A stretch of 20,958 nucleotides of DNA from an uncultured Collinsella sp. (lineage in GTDB: Bacteria; Actinomycetota; Coriobacteriia; Coriobacteriales; Coriobacteriaceae). Position numbers and translations under genes: made by a program. Below, one piece after another: positions 1-6,568 of the stretch (the stretch's first letter is position 1; each line of letters opens with the position of its first letter). The notes beneath the pieces were generated by a model. The model was not told the origin of the DNA. It saw only the letters and a list, made by a program, of their open reading frames with translations, and did no database searches. Location of the stretch: positions 1-20,958 of the forward strand of contig CAMQJB010000039.1 in assembly GCA_947002045.1 (NCBI GenBank). Reading direction: 5' to 3'.

Positions 1-99
1 CGCCCCGCCCCGCGGCCCCCGCCGCGCCAAAAATTTTGCACACCCCCCCCCCCCCCCCCCCCCCGGGCCCGGCCCCCTTTGGGGGGGGGGGGCGGGCGG
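1..99. other. Low-complexity C/G homopolymer stretch (probable contig-end artefact)
   Basis: This stretch holds a run of 22 C at 43-64, short G and C runs, and 12 G at 81-92, with only isolated A/T bases. No gene or signal is visible. Long paired C and G homopolymers directly beside a palindromic repeat are typical of unreliable sequence at an assembly end, so I would not interpret it biologically. Confidence 0.7.
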
Positions 100-238
100 T
101 TTGTCTCGATCTGTAACAGGTAGGCAGCCAAAACCGGGCCTGGTGTTACAGATCGAGATTTTCGGTCTGTCCCCTATGGTTTGTCTAAATCTGTAACAGG
201 TAGAGACGATTTAGCCCGCTAGATGTTACAGGTCGAGA
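100..238. repeat. Two tandem 80-bp imperfect palindromic repeat units
   Basis: Unit 1 has 15-bp perfect arms at 104-118 and 144-158 around a 25-nt loop. Unit 2, exactly 80 bp further on, has arms at 184-198 and 224-238 with one G-T and two mismatched positions. Both units begin with TTTGTCT and share ATCTGTAACAGGTAG, while the loops differ. The second copy ends 9 nt beyond the stop codon of the minus-strand DUF4867 gene. The elements could act as RNA hairpins at that gene's 3' end or be members of a dispersed repeat family. There is no run of T that would make them ordinary terminators. Confidence 0.75.
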
Positions 239-247
239 TGGAAGATG

Positions 248-892
248 CTAGTCGCAGGCGATATCGAGGTTCTTGCCGATGAGGCCTACGTAGCCGCCCT
301 CGGCAGCCTTGGGGCTGTCGGCATGGCAGAGAACCCACTTGTCGGCCTTCCAGTAGCAGTAGCTGTCGCCGGCCGCGGGCATATCGGCCGCAGCCTCGGG
401 GCGCGGACCGTTGGTGCCGGCGGGCAGCGCCACCATCACCTGGAAGCCCCCATCGTCGACCATGCACGGCGTGTAGTGAAGCGTGGTGTTGAAAACCTCA
501 ACAAGTGTGCCGGCCGGCACGCGGAACGCCTTGACGCACGCGGTGTCGAGCTTGCCGTCCTCGATCTCCCAGCGATGCGCCACGAGCAGGATAAAATCGC
601 GAGCACCCAGGTTGAACTCGCTCGCGCGGTGGTACTCCAGGCAGTTGAGGCGCGTGTTGTGGCCGTTGCACCAGCCGAGCTGGAAGGGACGGCCGCCAAA
701 CATGAGGAAGCCAAGCTTGTCGGCATCCTTGACGCCCTCGAGCTCCGGCGCACTCGCCACGTACTTACTGCCTTCGGGGATGGGCGTGGAGGCAAGCGCC
801 TCGAGCACGGGTGACGTAAGCTCGGACGGAACGTTATCCCAAACGTTGCCATAGGATTTGAACTCGGGATCGTTGACAGAGTAGATATGCAT
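248..892 (-). CDS. DUF4867 family protein (cupin-like, function unknown)
   Basis: The 214-residue product starts MHIYSVNDPEFKSYG and has the length and composition I associate with the DUF4867 family, presumed cytosolic single-domain proteins sometimes found near sugar-metabolism genes. No catalytic motif stands out. The middle is rich in aromatic residues and His (LGWCNGHNTRLNCLEYHR), which suits a beta-barrel/cupin fold, but this is a guess. I chose the ATG at 890-892 because AGGAG lies 6 nt upstream of it; an in-frame ATG 12 codons earlier (926-928) has no comparable site and would sit upstream of the likely transcription start. The gene has its own promoter signal and a tandem palindrome just past its stop. 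It is separated from luxS by the luxS terminator, so the two are probably independent transcripts. Family assignment is from memory. Confidence 0.75.
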   Translation of the reverse strand: MHIYSVNDPEFKSYGNVWDNVPSELTSPVLEALASTPIPEGSKYVASAPELEGVKDADKLGFLMFGGRPFQLGWCNGHNTRLNCLEYHRASEFNLGARDFILLVAHRWEIEDGKLDTACVKAFRVPAGTLVEVFNTTLHYTPCMVDDGGFQVMVALPAGTNGPRPEAAADMPAAGDSYCYWKADKWVLCHADSPKAAEGGYVGLIGKNLDIACD

Positions 893-917
893 GTTCACTC
901 CTGTTCGTTTATGTGAC

Positions 918-935
918 AGTATAAACATTCTAGAA
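918..935 (-). promoter_or_regulatory. Probable promoter and dyad upstream of the DUF4867 gene
   Basis: On the minus strand a good -10 hexamer TATACT lies at 923-918, about 20 nt upstream of the AGGAG site. No good -35 is seen at 17 nt. The perfect 8-bp palindrome TTCTAGAA (928-935) sits in the spacer, where a repressor or activator could bind; the palindrome is seen, its role is inference. Confidence 0.45.
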
Positions 936-965
936 CAATCTCTTTATGTTTTGAGCGCTCGGTAT

Positions 966-997
966 AAAAAAGCGCTCCGCAAAGAGCGGGAGCGCTT
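966..997 (-). terminator. Rho-independent terminator of luxS
   Basis: Nine-base perfect arms at 997-989 and 978-970 (AAGCGCTCC / GGAGCGCTT on the minus strand) are followed by a run of six T residues (971-966). It lies about 30 nt past the luxS stop and works only in the minus direction, because the plus-strand side has no T run. Confidence 0.85.
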
Positions 998-1026
998 CTG
1001 GTACAAGCGTTATTCCCGCAAGGGCC

Positions 1027-1515
1027 TTACGCCTGCTGATAGTGCAGGTGCTTCTCGTCGATATCGGCCAGGTCGCGGTCGAGGTAGCGGCGCGCGAGCC
1101 AGTTTGCCATGGGGAGGTTCTGGTCCAGGTAGTTACCGCACTCCTCGGGAGCGGCGCCGGGGACATCGCCCTCAAAGCCGGCGACAAACTCAAACAGCTC
1201 GCGCACGAGCGGCAAGATTTCCTCGCTCGTCAGCTCACCAAAAACGACGAGGTAAAAGCCCGTGCGGCAGCCCATGGGGCCAAAGTAGACAATGCGGCTC
1301 GACCACTCGGCATGATTGCGGAGGAACGTCGCGCCCAGGTGCTCGATAGTGTGGCACTCGGCCGTGTTCATGACCGGCTCCTTGTTGGGCGTGGTCAGGC
1401 GCAGGTCAAACGTGGTGACGGCGGCACCGGTCGCCGGATCGCGGTCGATGCGGCTCACATACACGCCGGGCTCAAGTAGCAGATGATCAACGGAAAAGCT
1501 GGCGATGCGCTCCAT
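1027..1515 (-). CDS. luxS: S-ribosylhomocysteine lyase LuxS (AI-2 synthase)
   Basis: LuxS cleaves S-ribosylhomocysteine to homocysteine and 4,5-dihydroxy-2,3-pentanedione, the precursor of autoinducer-2, as part of the activated methyl cycle in the cytosol. The 162-residue protein has the usual family length. The zinc ligands are visible as H55 and H59 in CHTIEH and C126 in ECGNY, and the catalytic cysteine is C83 in GPMGCRTG. The ATG at 1513-1515 is preceded by AGAGGA about 7 nt upstream and starts with MERIASFSVDH, matching known LuxS N-termini. It has its own promoter inside a long palindrome upstream and a strong terminator downstream, so it is most likely monocistronic. No Pfs nucleosidase or AI-2 uptake gene is present here, although ribose and nucleoside genes lie immediately upstream. 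Confidence 0.97.
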   Translation of the reverse strand: MERIASFSVDHLLLEPGVYVSRIDRDPATGAAVTTFDLRLTTPNKEPVMNTAECHTIEHLGATFLRNHAEWSSRIVYFGPMGCRTGFYLVVFGELTSEEILPLVRELFEFVAGFEGDVPGAAPEECGNYLDQNLPMANWLARRYLDRDLADIDEKHLHYQQA

Positions 1516-1540
1516 GGCAGATCCTCTCGGTAGTCAAATT

Positions 1541-1606
1541 GGGACGGGGCTCTTTTAGCTGGTTCGAATGGCCGCACCAATCATACCAGCCAAAAAGCCC
1601 CGTCCC
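1541..1606. repeat. 66-bp palindrome spanning the luxS promoter region
   Basis: Outer arms of 11 bp (1541-1551 and 1596-1606, GGGACGGGGCT / AGCCCCGTCCC) enclose inner arms of 6 bp (1558-1563 and 1585-1590) with short mismatched stretches between. The element fills most of the gap between the nucleoside hydrolase stop and luxS. On the minus strand it is followed only by AATTT, a poor U-tract, so termination would be inefficient. Confidence 0.75.
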
Positions 1607-1608
1607 AA
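1580..1608 (-). promoter_or_regulatory. Probable luxS promoter
   Basis: On the minus strand TTGGGA (1608-1603) and TATGAT (1585-1580) are separated by exactly 17 nt, a good sigma-A-type arrangement. Transcription would start near 1573 and give a luxS leader of roughly 57 nt. The -35 lies in the outer palindrome arm and the -10 abuts the inner arm. Confidence 0.6.
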
Positions 1609-1617
1609 AAAGACAAC

Positions 1618-2592
1618 TTAGCCCAGAACGCGGGCCATGTGTGCCTTGAACTCGGAAAGGAAGCGCGGGGCATCAACGGTCAGCGCCACAAGCGCGCTCT
1701 TGTCGGGATCTGCCACACGACGCTCATCGCAGATGGTGCGACCGCGGTACTCGCCCAGCAGGTCGACGCGTAGATTGCAGCCGAGCGCACCCACGAGCGT
1801 GGGATCGATTGCCACGGCAACAGCCAGCGGATCGTGCAGCGCACAACCACCCAGGTAAGGTGCGTTCATCTCGTACGAGCCAATGTAGTGCTCGACCATG
1901 CTCGCAAACGCGCAGCCGGCCATAGTGCCCGAGGCCGTCCAGCCGGCAATATCGCGGCGCGTGAGCACCACGCGATGCGTCACATCCAAACCCACCATGG
2001 TGAGCTTGCAGCCCGAGCGCAGCACGGCATCGGCAGCCTCGGGGTCGCTCGCCATGTTGGCCTCGGCGCCCGTGCTCACGTTACCGGGCACGGTCAGGGC
2101 GCCGCCCATCACCACCACGCGGCCGATAGACATCACCGCGGCCGCATCGCGCTCCAGGGCGAGCGCCAGATTGGAGAGCGGGCCGGTCGCCACATAGACC
2201 AGGTCGGGGCCATAGGTGCGCGCAGCATCGATCAGATAATCGACCGCAGCGTTGCCGTCGGCCGACGTTGCCCCCACCGGCTCATAGGGCGACGCGGGCA
2301 CGCTCGCGCCACCGATGCCGTTCTTGCCGTGGATGAGCGTGGTTGACGCTGGCGGCGTATAGGGCTCGGTCGCCTTAATGGGGCGGTCGGCACCCAGGTA
2401 CACCGGCACCTCGGGGCGACCCAGTAGGTCAAGCACCGCCAAGCAGTTGTGCGCCGACTGCTCGACGCGCACGTTGCCAAAGCACGTGGTAATGCCCACG
2501 AGCTCCACCTCGGGGCTCGCGATGGCGTAGGCGAGCGCCATGGCGTCGTCCACACCCATATCCAGGTCAAGGATCAGCTTCTTGGTTGCCAT
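1618..2592 (-). CDS. Inosine/uridine-preferring nucleoside hydrolase family protein
   Basis: The product (324 residues, normal length) belongs to the nucleoside hydrolase family, which splits ribonucleosides into free base and ribose using a calcium ion bound by an N-terminal aspartate cluster. The cluster is visible as DLDMGVDD (residues 9-16); family members more often have DTDPGxDD, so the T and P positions differ here. EANMASDPEAA in the middle and HDPLAVA (H253, D254) near the C-terminus are the other active-site segments. GCGGAG lies about 9 nt upstream of the ATG. It follows the ribokinase gene with 30 nt between them, so ribose released by this enzyme would be phosphorylated by its neighbour: a ribonucleoside-salvage pair. 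Base preference cannot be read from the sequence. No transporter is encoded alongside. Confidence 0.93.
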   Translation of the reverse strand: MATKKLILDLDMGVDDAMALAYAIASPEVELVGITTCFGNVRVEQSAHNCLAVLDLLGRPEVPVYLGADRPIKATEPYTPPASTTLIHGKNGIGGASVPASPYEPVGATSADGNAAVDYLIDAARTYGPDLVYVATGPLSNLALALERDAAAVMSIGRVVVMGGALTVPGNVSTGAEANMASDPEAADAVLRSGCKLTMVGLDVTHRVVLTRRDIAGWTASGTMAGCAFASMVEHYIGSYEMNAPYLGGCALHDPLAVAVAIDPTLVGALGCNLRVDLLGEYRGRTICDERRVADPDKSALVALTVDAPRFLSEFKAHMARVLG

Positions 2593-2622
2593 TGTTCTAC
2601 TCCGCTTCTCCGTCTTTATCGT

Positions 2623-3585
2623 TTAACCAAACCAATGTTCAACTTCGGCACGCGTGGGAATCGATTGCTGAGCACCCAAGCGCGACACCGTCACCGCCGA
2701 GGCGCGAGCGCCCGCGGCCATGCACTCAAAGAGCGGCAGGCCCTCCAGACGGGCAGCTGCAAGTGCGCCGATAAACGTATCGCCGGCCGCCGTGGTGTCG
2801 ACCACCGAGCTCGAAAGCGCCGGCATGCGCAGCGGCTCACCGTCATCGCCGAGCGTAACCGATCCGGCGCCGCCCAACGTGATGACCGCAGCTCCGGCAC
2901 CCTTGGCGCGCAGGGCATTAAGCGCTTCGGCACAACTCGCGTCATCTGCGGGCAGAATGCCCGTCAGTGCCTGGCATTCGGTCTCGTTGGGACAGACGAG
3001 GTCGACTGCGGGCCACGCACCCGCCGGCAACTCACAGGCAGGCGCCGGATTAAAGACCGTATAGAACCCCAGCTCGTGAGCGCAGGCAAGCGCCTCGGCC
3101 GTCGCCATCAGATCGCATTCGCCCTGGGCGATAAAGACGCTGCCGGCCGCGGGGGCGAGCCCACAGGCATCGCGGTCGAGCTCATCGGCCACCAGATAGC
3201 GCAGCGCACAGGCCACATCATCGCCCGTAAGCGCATGGTTGGCGCCCGGAGACAGCACGATGCGGTTATCGCTCTCGCAGCGGATGATGGTCGCCGTGCC
3301 CGTCTCCACGTCGTCGCGCCGCGCCACGAACTCAACGCCCACGCCGGCATCCTGAAGTCCCGCCACCAGCGCATCGCCAAACGCATCGCGCCCGACCGCG
3401 CCGATCATGCACGTGCGCGCGCCCATGCGCGCAGCTGCCACGGCCTGGTTGGCGCCTTTGCCGCCAGCGTTGGTGATAAACCCGCTGCCGCCGACGGTCT
3501 CGCCCGCACGTGGCATGCGCTCGCACGCCACCGAAAGGTCCATGTTCATACTGCCGAACACCGCAACGATGCCGTTATCTGCCAT
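2623..3585 (-). CDS. rbsK: Ribokinase (PfkB family)
   Basis: Ribokinase phosphorylates D-ribose with ATP to ribose 5-phosphate in the cytosol. The 320-residue protein carries the family signatures: GSMNMDL at residues 11-17, GGKGANQ at 41-47 in the sugar-binding region, the central PNETE segment, and DTTAAGDTF at 263-271 with the catalytic aspartate D269. The anion-hole motif is AAGD rather than the common GAGD. I start it at the ATG 3583-3585 because GAGGAGG lies 5 nt upstream; an in-frame start 11 codons earlier (3618) lacks such a site. It is the first gene of a two-gene operon with the nucleoside hydrolase, which supports ribose rather than fructose as the substrate. PfkB kinases are easily mis-assigned, but the GGKGANQ signature and the context favour ribokinase. 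Confidence 0.92.
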   Translation of the reverse strand: MADNGIVAVFGSMNMDLSVACERMPRAGETVGGSGFITNAGGKGANQAVAAARMGARTCMIGAVGRDAFGDALVAGLQDAGVGVEFVARRDDVETGTATIIRCESDNRIVLSPGANHALTGDDVACALRYLVADELDRDACGLAPAAGSVFIAQGECDLMATAEALACAHELGFYTVFNPAPACELPAGAWPAVDLVCPNETECQALTGILPADDASCAEALNALRAKGAGAAVITLGGAGSVTLGDDGEPLRMPALSSSVVDTTAAGDTFIGALAAARLEGLPLFECMAAGARASAVTVSRLGAQQSIPTRAEVEHWFG

Positions 3586-3620
3586 GGAAACCTCCTCGTC
3601 TGCGGGCTTTGCACCCACCG

Positions 3621-3656
3621 TCGACCGTCGATTGTGCGCCTTCGCACCCCCTATAA
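3621..3656 (-). promoter_or_regulatory. Candidate operator dyads before the ribokinase operon
   Basis: Two short perfect dyads lie upstream of rbsK: TCGAC-C-GTCGA (3621-3631) and GTGCG-CCTT-CGCAC (3634-3647). Directly before them on the minus strand is a possible -10 (TTATAG/TATAGG, around 3651-3656) without a convincing -35. The position between a -10-like element and the ribosome site would suit a repressor, but the regulator is unknown. Confidence 0.3.
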
Positions 3657-3727
3657 CTTTAGTTCACTTTGATGTGGACGCGCGCTTGAGGTTGCGCCAG
3701 CAGCAAGCATTCACAGGAGCAGGCGGC

Positions 3728-3733
3728 TACAAT
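3728..3733 (+). promoter_or_regulatory. Probable -10 element for the acyltransferase gene
   Basis: TACAAT lies 39 nt upstream of the acyltransferase ATG. The region where a -35 should be (3705-3710, AAGCAT) is a poor match, so the promoter is either weak or activator-dependent. Confidence 0.4.
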
Positions 3734-3772
3734 GAATATGTGCTGACTATTCTCGTCATTGGATGATATTTT

Positions 3773-6025
3773 ATGGAACAACTCCCGCAATCGAGCTCAC
3801 GCGGCCGACGCCGCACGGCCCAGGCGCAGACTCCGCACGAACGTCCGCAGGGCAAACCCCGCACCAACGAGACACACCGTGGCGCGGACTCACGTCGTAC
3901 GCCCGCGTCCTCCAGCAAGTCCGCGCACGCCAGCGCCAACGACGGTGTCTGCTCACCGGCTGCCGACCATCAGACGCCCGCTCGCCCCAAGTCCCGTTAT
4001 ATCCCCGCCCTCGATGGCCTACGCACACTCGCCGTTGTCGCGGTGGTGCTCTACCACCTCAACCTCACCTGGGCGCAGGGCGGCTTGCTCGGCGTCACGA
4101 TTTTCTTTGTGCTTTCGGGCTATCTGATCACGCGCCTGCTGCTCAACGAAGTAGCCAAGACCGGCCGCATCGACCTCAAGAGCTTCTGGATCCGCCGCAT
4201 TCGCCGCCTATTCCCCGCCGTGGTAACCGTTGTGGTGGTGACTTGCGCGTTGTGCACCATTTTCAACCACGTGATGCTCACCAAGATGCGCCCCGATATC
4301 CTGCCGTCGCTGCTGTTCTTTAACAACTGGTGGCAGATTGCGCAGGATGTTTCGTACTTTAATGCTCTGGGCGACCCCTCGCCGCTCACGCACTTCTGGT
4401 CGCTCGCCATCGAAGAGCAGTTCTATTTGATTTGGCCACCGCTGCTGTTTGCCATGGTGTCCATGCATGTGAGCAAACCCAACACGCGCCGTGTGGTCCT
4501 GGGGCTCGCAGCGGTATCCGCCCTTGCCATGATGGTGCTCTACAACCCTACCGCCGACCCCAGCCGTGTGTACTACGGCACGGATACCCGCGTGTTCTCG
4601 CTGCTGTTGGGTGCATGGATGGCATTTATCCCCGATCGCGACCTAGCGCCGGTTCGCCTTGCCCATCGCCTGGGACTCGACCGCCTAGCGAGCGCTGCCA
4701 AGCGCGGTAAGCTCGACAAGGACGCCAAGGATGGGCATGGCGAGAAGACCGATTCCGCAGCCGAGACCGCCCCAGCTCAGCCGAGCGCGCTCGCACGCTT
4801 TTGGTCCTCATCTGCGTCCATCGACGTGCTGGGCGTTGTGGGCCTGGTCGGCCTTGCGGCCATGGTCGCGCTCACCAACGGCTACACCGCTTTCCAATAT
4901 CGCGGAGGCACGCTGCTGTGCTCCATCCTCACGCTCATGGTCATCGCCGCCTGCGTACAGCCCCAGGGCTTGGTCGCGCGCGCTCTTGCCGCCGAGCCGC
5001 TCGTGTGGGTCGGCAAGCGCTCGTACAGTATCTATCTGTGGCACTATCCGCTGCTGCTGCTTATGAACCCGGTCGCCAACATCAACGATACGCCCTGGTG
5101 GCAGTACATCTTGCAGGTACTTGTGGTGGTCGCCGTGGCAGAGTGCTGTTATCGCTTTATCGAGACTCCGTTTAGGAAGGGCGCCTTTGGGCGCACCGTT
5201 TCCGAGTTCCGCGACGGAACCGCCACGCCCGCAAGCTGGGTGCGTGCGCATGTTCCCGTGTGCGCCACTTGCGGCGTCGTGCTGATCATTGCCCTAGGAG
5301 GCCTCATCTTTGTGCCGGAGACCTCCGCGTTGAGCGGTGAAGGTGCCGAGATCCTCAACAAAGAAGCCAAGAACACCGCACCCAAAGACCAGCAGGCAGC
5401 CGACGACACCGACAAGGACAACGACGGCTTCCCCGACGGATCCTACGACCTGCTGATGATCGGCGACTCCGTGTCGCTGCGTGCCGTCGATTCCTTTGAC
5501 GGCGTGTTCCCCCACAGTCACATCGATGCCGAAAAGGGCCGCCAGTTCGATGCGGGCCGCGCAACATTTGAGGGCTATCTCCAACAAAACCTTGCCGGCA
5601 AGGTCGTGGTCTTTGCACTGGGCACCAATGGCCTGGTAACTGATGATCAGATCGATGCCATCATGGCCGATGCCGGCGACAAGCGTATCGTCGCATTTGT
5701 GAACACACGCAGTCCGCAGCCGTGGGTGGGTTCCACCAACCAGGCTATCGCAAATGCCGCCACGCGCTACAAGAACGTGCGCGTTATCGACTGGTACGGA
5801 TACAGCGCCAATCGCAACGACCTGTTCGACGGCGACGGCACGCACCTGTCGACTACCGGCGTGGCCGAGTACCTCAATCTCATCCACGATGCAGTCAAGA
5901 AAGACCTGCCCGTGCACCCCGAGGACCACGTTAACGATCCGCAACCGGCAGCCGTCAAGTCCGCCGGCGACGCGCTCGTCAACGCTCTCGCCTACAAGCC
6001 GCACAAGCTCGGCGGCGACAAGTAA
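3773..6025 (+). CDS. Membrane O-acyltransferase with C-terminal SGNH domain (OatA-like)
   Basis: The 750-residue protein joins three parts. Residues 1-75 are a Ser/Arg/Pro-rich, probably disordered cytoplasmic tail. Residues 76 to about 530 form an acyltransferase-3 membrane domain beginning RYIPALDGLRTLAVV, with H95 in VLYH as the likely catalytic histidine, and many hydrophobic segments interrupted by a charged loop near residues 305-345. The C-terminal extracytoplasmic SGNH hydrolase-fold domain has GDS (564-566), GTN (617-619) and DGTH (688-691), giving a complete Ser/Asp/His set. Such proteins pass acetyl groups across the membrane and transfer them to peptidoglycan or surface glycans. 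The acceptor cannot be told from sequence; muramic acid O-acetylation for lysozyme resistance is the best-known case. The ribosome site is weak (GGATGA about 7 nt upstream). It is a single gene with its own -10. Confidence 0.92.
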   Translation: MEQLPQSSSRGRRRTAQAQTPHERPQGKPRTNETHRGADSRRTPASSSKSAHASANDGVCSPAADHQTPARPKSRYIPALDGLRTLAVVAVVLYHLNLTWAQGGLLGVTIFFVLSGYLITRLLLNEVAKTGRIDLKSFWIRRIRRLFPAVVTVVVVTCALCTIFNHVMLTKMRPDILPSLLFFNNWWQIAQDVSYFNALGDPSPLTHFWSLAIEEQFYLIWPPLLFAMVSMHVSKPNTRRVVLGLAAVSALAMMVLYNPTADPSRVYYGTDTRVFSLLLGAWMAFIPDRDLAPVRLAHRLGLDRLASAAKRGKLDKDAKDGHGEKTDSAAETAPAQPSALARFWSSSASIDVLGVVGLVGLAAMVALTNGYTAFQYRGGTLLCSILTLMVIAACVQPQGLVARALAAEPLVWVGKRSYSIYLWHYPLLLLMNPVANINDTPWWQYILQVLVVVAVAECCYRFIETPFRKGAFGRTVSEFRDGTATPASWVRAHVPVCATCGVVLIIALGGLIFVPETSALSGEGAEILNKEAKNTAPKDQQAADDTDKDNDGFPDGSYDLLMIGDSVSLRAVDSFDGVFPHSHIDAEKGRQFDAGRATFEGYLQQNLAGKVVVFALGTNGLVTDDQIDAIMADAGDKRIVAFVNTRSPQPWVGSTNQAIANAATRYKNVRVIDWYGYSANRNDLFDGDGTHLSTTGVAEYLNLIHDAVKKDLPVHPEDHVNDPQPAAVKSAGDALVNALAYKPHKLGGDK

Positions 6026-6048
6026 CCTGCAGCGCAAGCTTCCCACAT

Positions 6049-6086
6049 CCGGAGGGGATACCTGCTACGGCAGACACCCCCTCCGG
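6049..6086. repeat. Hairpin downstream of the acyltransferase gene
   Basis: Nine-base perfect arms (6049-6057 and 6078-6086, CCGGAGGGG / CCCCTCCGG) enclose a 20-nt loop 23 nt past the stop codon. There is no T run, so it is not a classical terminator. Its right arm shares CCGG with the next hairpin (6083-6113), so the two structures exclude each other. Confidence 0.6.
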
Positions 6087-6113
6087 CAGTTAGGGACGTT
6101 CCTTATGTGCCGG
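6083..6113. repeat. Short hairpin repeat with GGGACGTTC loop (copy 1)
   Basis: Six-base arms CCGGCA (6083-6088) and TGCCGG (6108-6113) enclose a loop containing AGGGACGTTCCTTA. Nearly the same loop recurs at 9979-10007 and 18495-18523 with different stems. A partial further unit (AGGGACACTCC) follows at about 6119-6129 without a matching right arm. The set looks like a REP-type family with a conserved loop. Confidence 0.6.
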
Positions 6114-6273
6114 CACCCAGGGACACTCCTGACACAGCAACGGAACGCCCTCCTTGCGACCGAATTCTGGGCGCCTCGCCACCCCGGGCGTTGTTTCCAA
6201 GCCCACGCCCGCAGCAAACAACCCAAAATCACTCTTTTCGAGCCGGCTCCAAGAGGTCGTGGACAAAAAGGGG

Positions 6274-6473
6274 CAAATATGAGTACTGTTACCATTTTAG
6301 TAGCAGGCAAAACTACCCAAAATGACGTCTGAGCGACCCCTACAACCCCCTAAAGCAGCCAACCTGACTGGTTTAGCGCATATTGGAGCCAATTTTAATT
6401 AACATACTATCGGTTATGTTCATTATCTTCTTAGAAGTAAATGCCATTCACTTAGCAACAGTACTCATATTTG
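6274..6473. mobile_element. Possible 200-bp MITE-like element with 17-bp terminal inverted repeats
   Basis: Perfect 17-bp inverted repeats (6274-6290 CAAATATGAGTACTGTT and its complement at 6457-6473) enclose about 166 bp that are AT-rich compared with the chromosome around them and hold no coding frame of note. This resembles a small non-autonomous element. No convincing target-site duplication was recognised at the edges and no transposase is in the window, so the mobile nature is inference. Confidence 0.4.
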
Positions 6474-6517
6474 GCATTTTCTGGCCACTGACATATAGCT
6501 AACCCCCTATAGCGGGC

Positions 6518-6546
6518 AAAAGAGGCCGAGGCCCATGGCAGCGGCC
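6518..6546 (-). terminator. Probable terminator of the MgtE-like/Nramp-related operon
   Basis: On the minus strand GGCCG and CGGCC (6546-6542 and 6528-6524) pair around an internal GCC/GGC stem with a two-by-two internal loop, followed by TCTTTT (6523-6518). It lies 22 nt past the stop codon of the Nramp-related gene. Confidence 0.5.
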
Positions 6547-6568
6547 CGCTCGAAACCCAAAAGAGGCG

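Larger units (their letters stand above)
6026..6568. other. Convergent intergenic region without genes, rich in inverted repeats
   Basis: No credible gene is present between the acyltransferase and Nramp-related genes, which converge here. The first part is GC-rich and carries two overlapping hairpins. The second part (about 6270-6480) is clearly more AT-rich than the surroundings and is bounded by 17-bp inverted repeats. The last part carries a probable minus-strand terminator. Short open frames here lack ribosome sites and family resemblance. Confidence 0.7.

Noticed and set aside
1..99. G-quadruplex or C-rich regulatory structure at the left end
   Set aside because: Uninterrupted homopolymers at a contig edge are more simply sequencing or assembly artefact.
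245..814. Long plus-strand frames opposite minus-strand genes (also at 2449-3672, 7945-9981 and 12477-14789)
   Set aside because: They mirror the real genes, are His/Arg/Val-rich as expected of antisense frames in GC-rich DNA, and carry no domain motifs.
6065..6332. Small open frames in the acyltransferase-Nramp gap
   Set aside because: Two frames on opposite strands overlap repeats, have no ribosome site and resemble no family; they look like chance frames.
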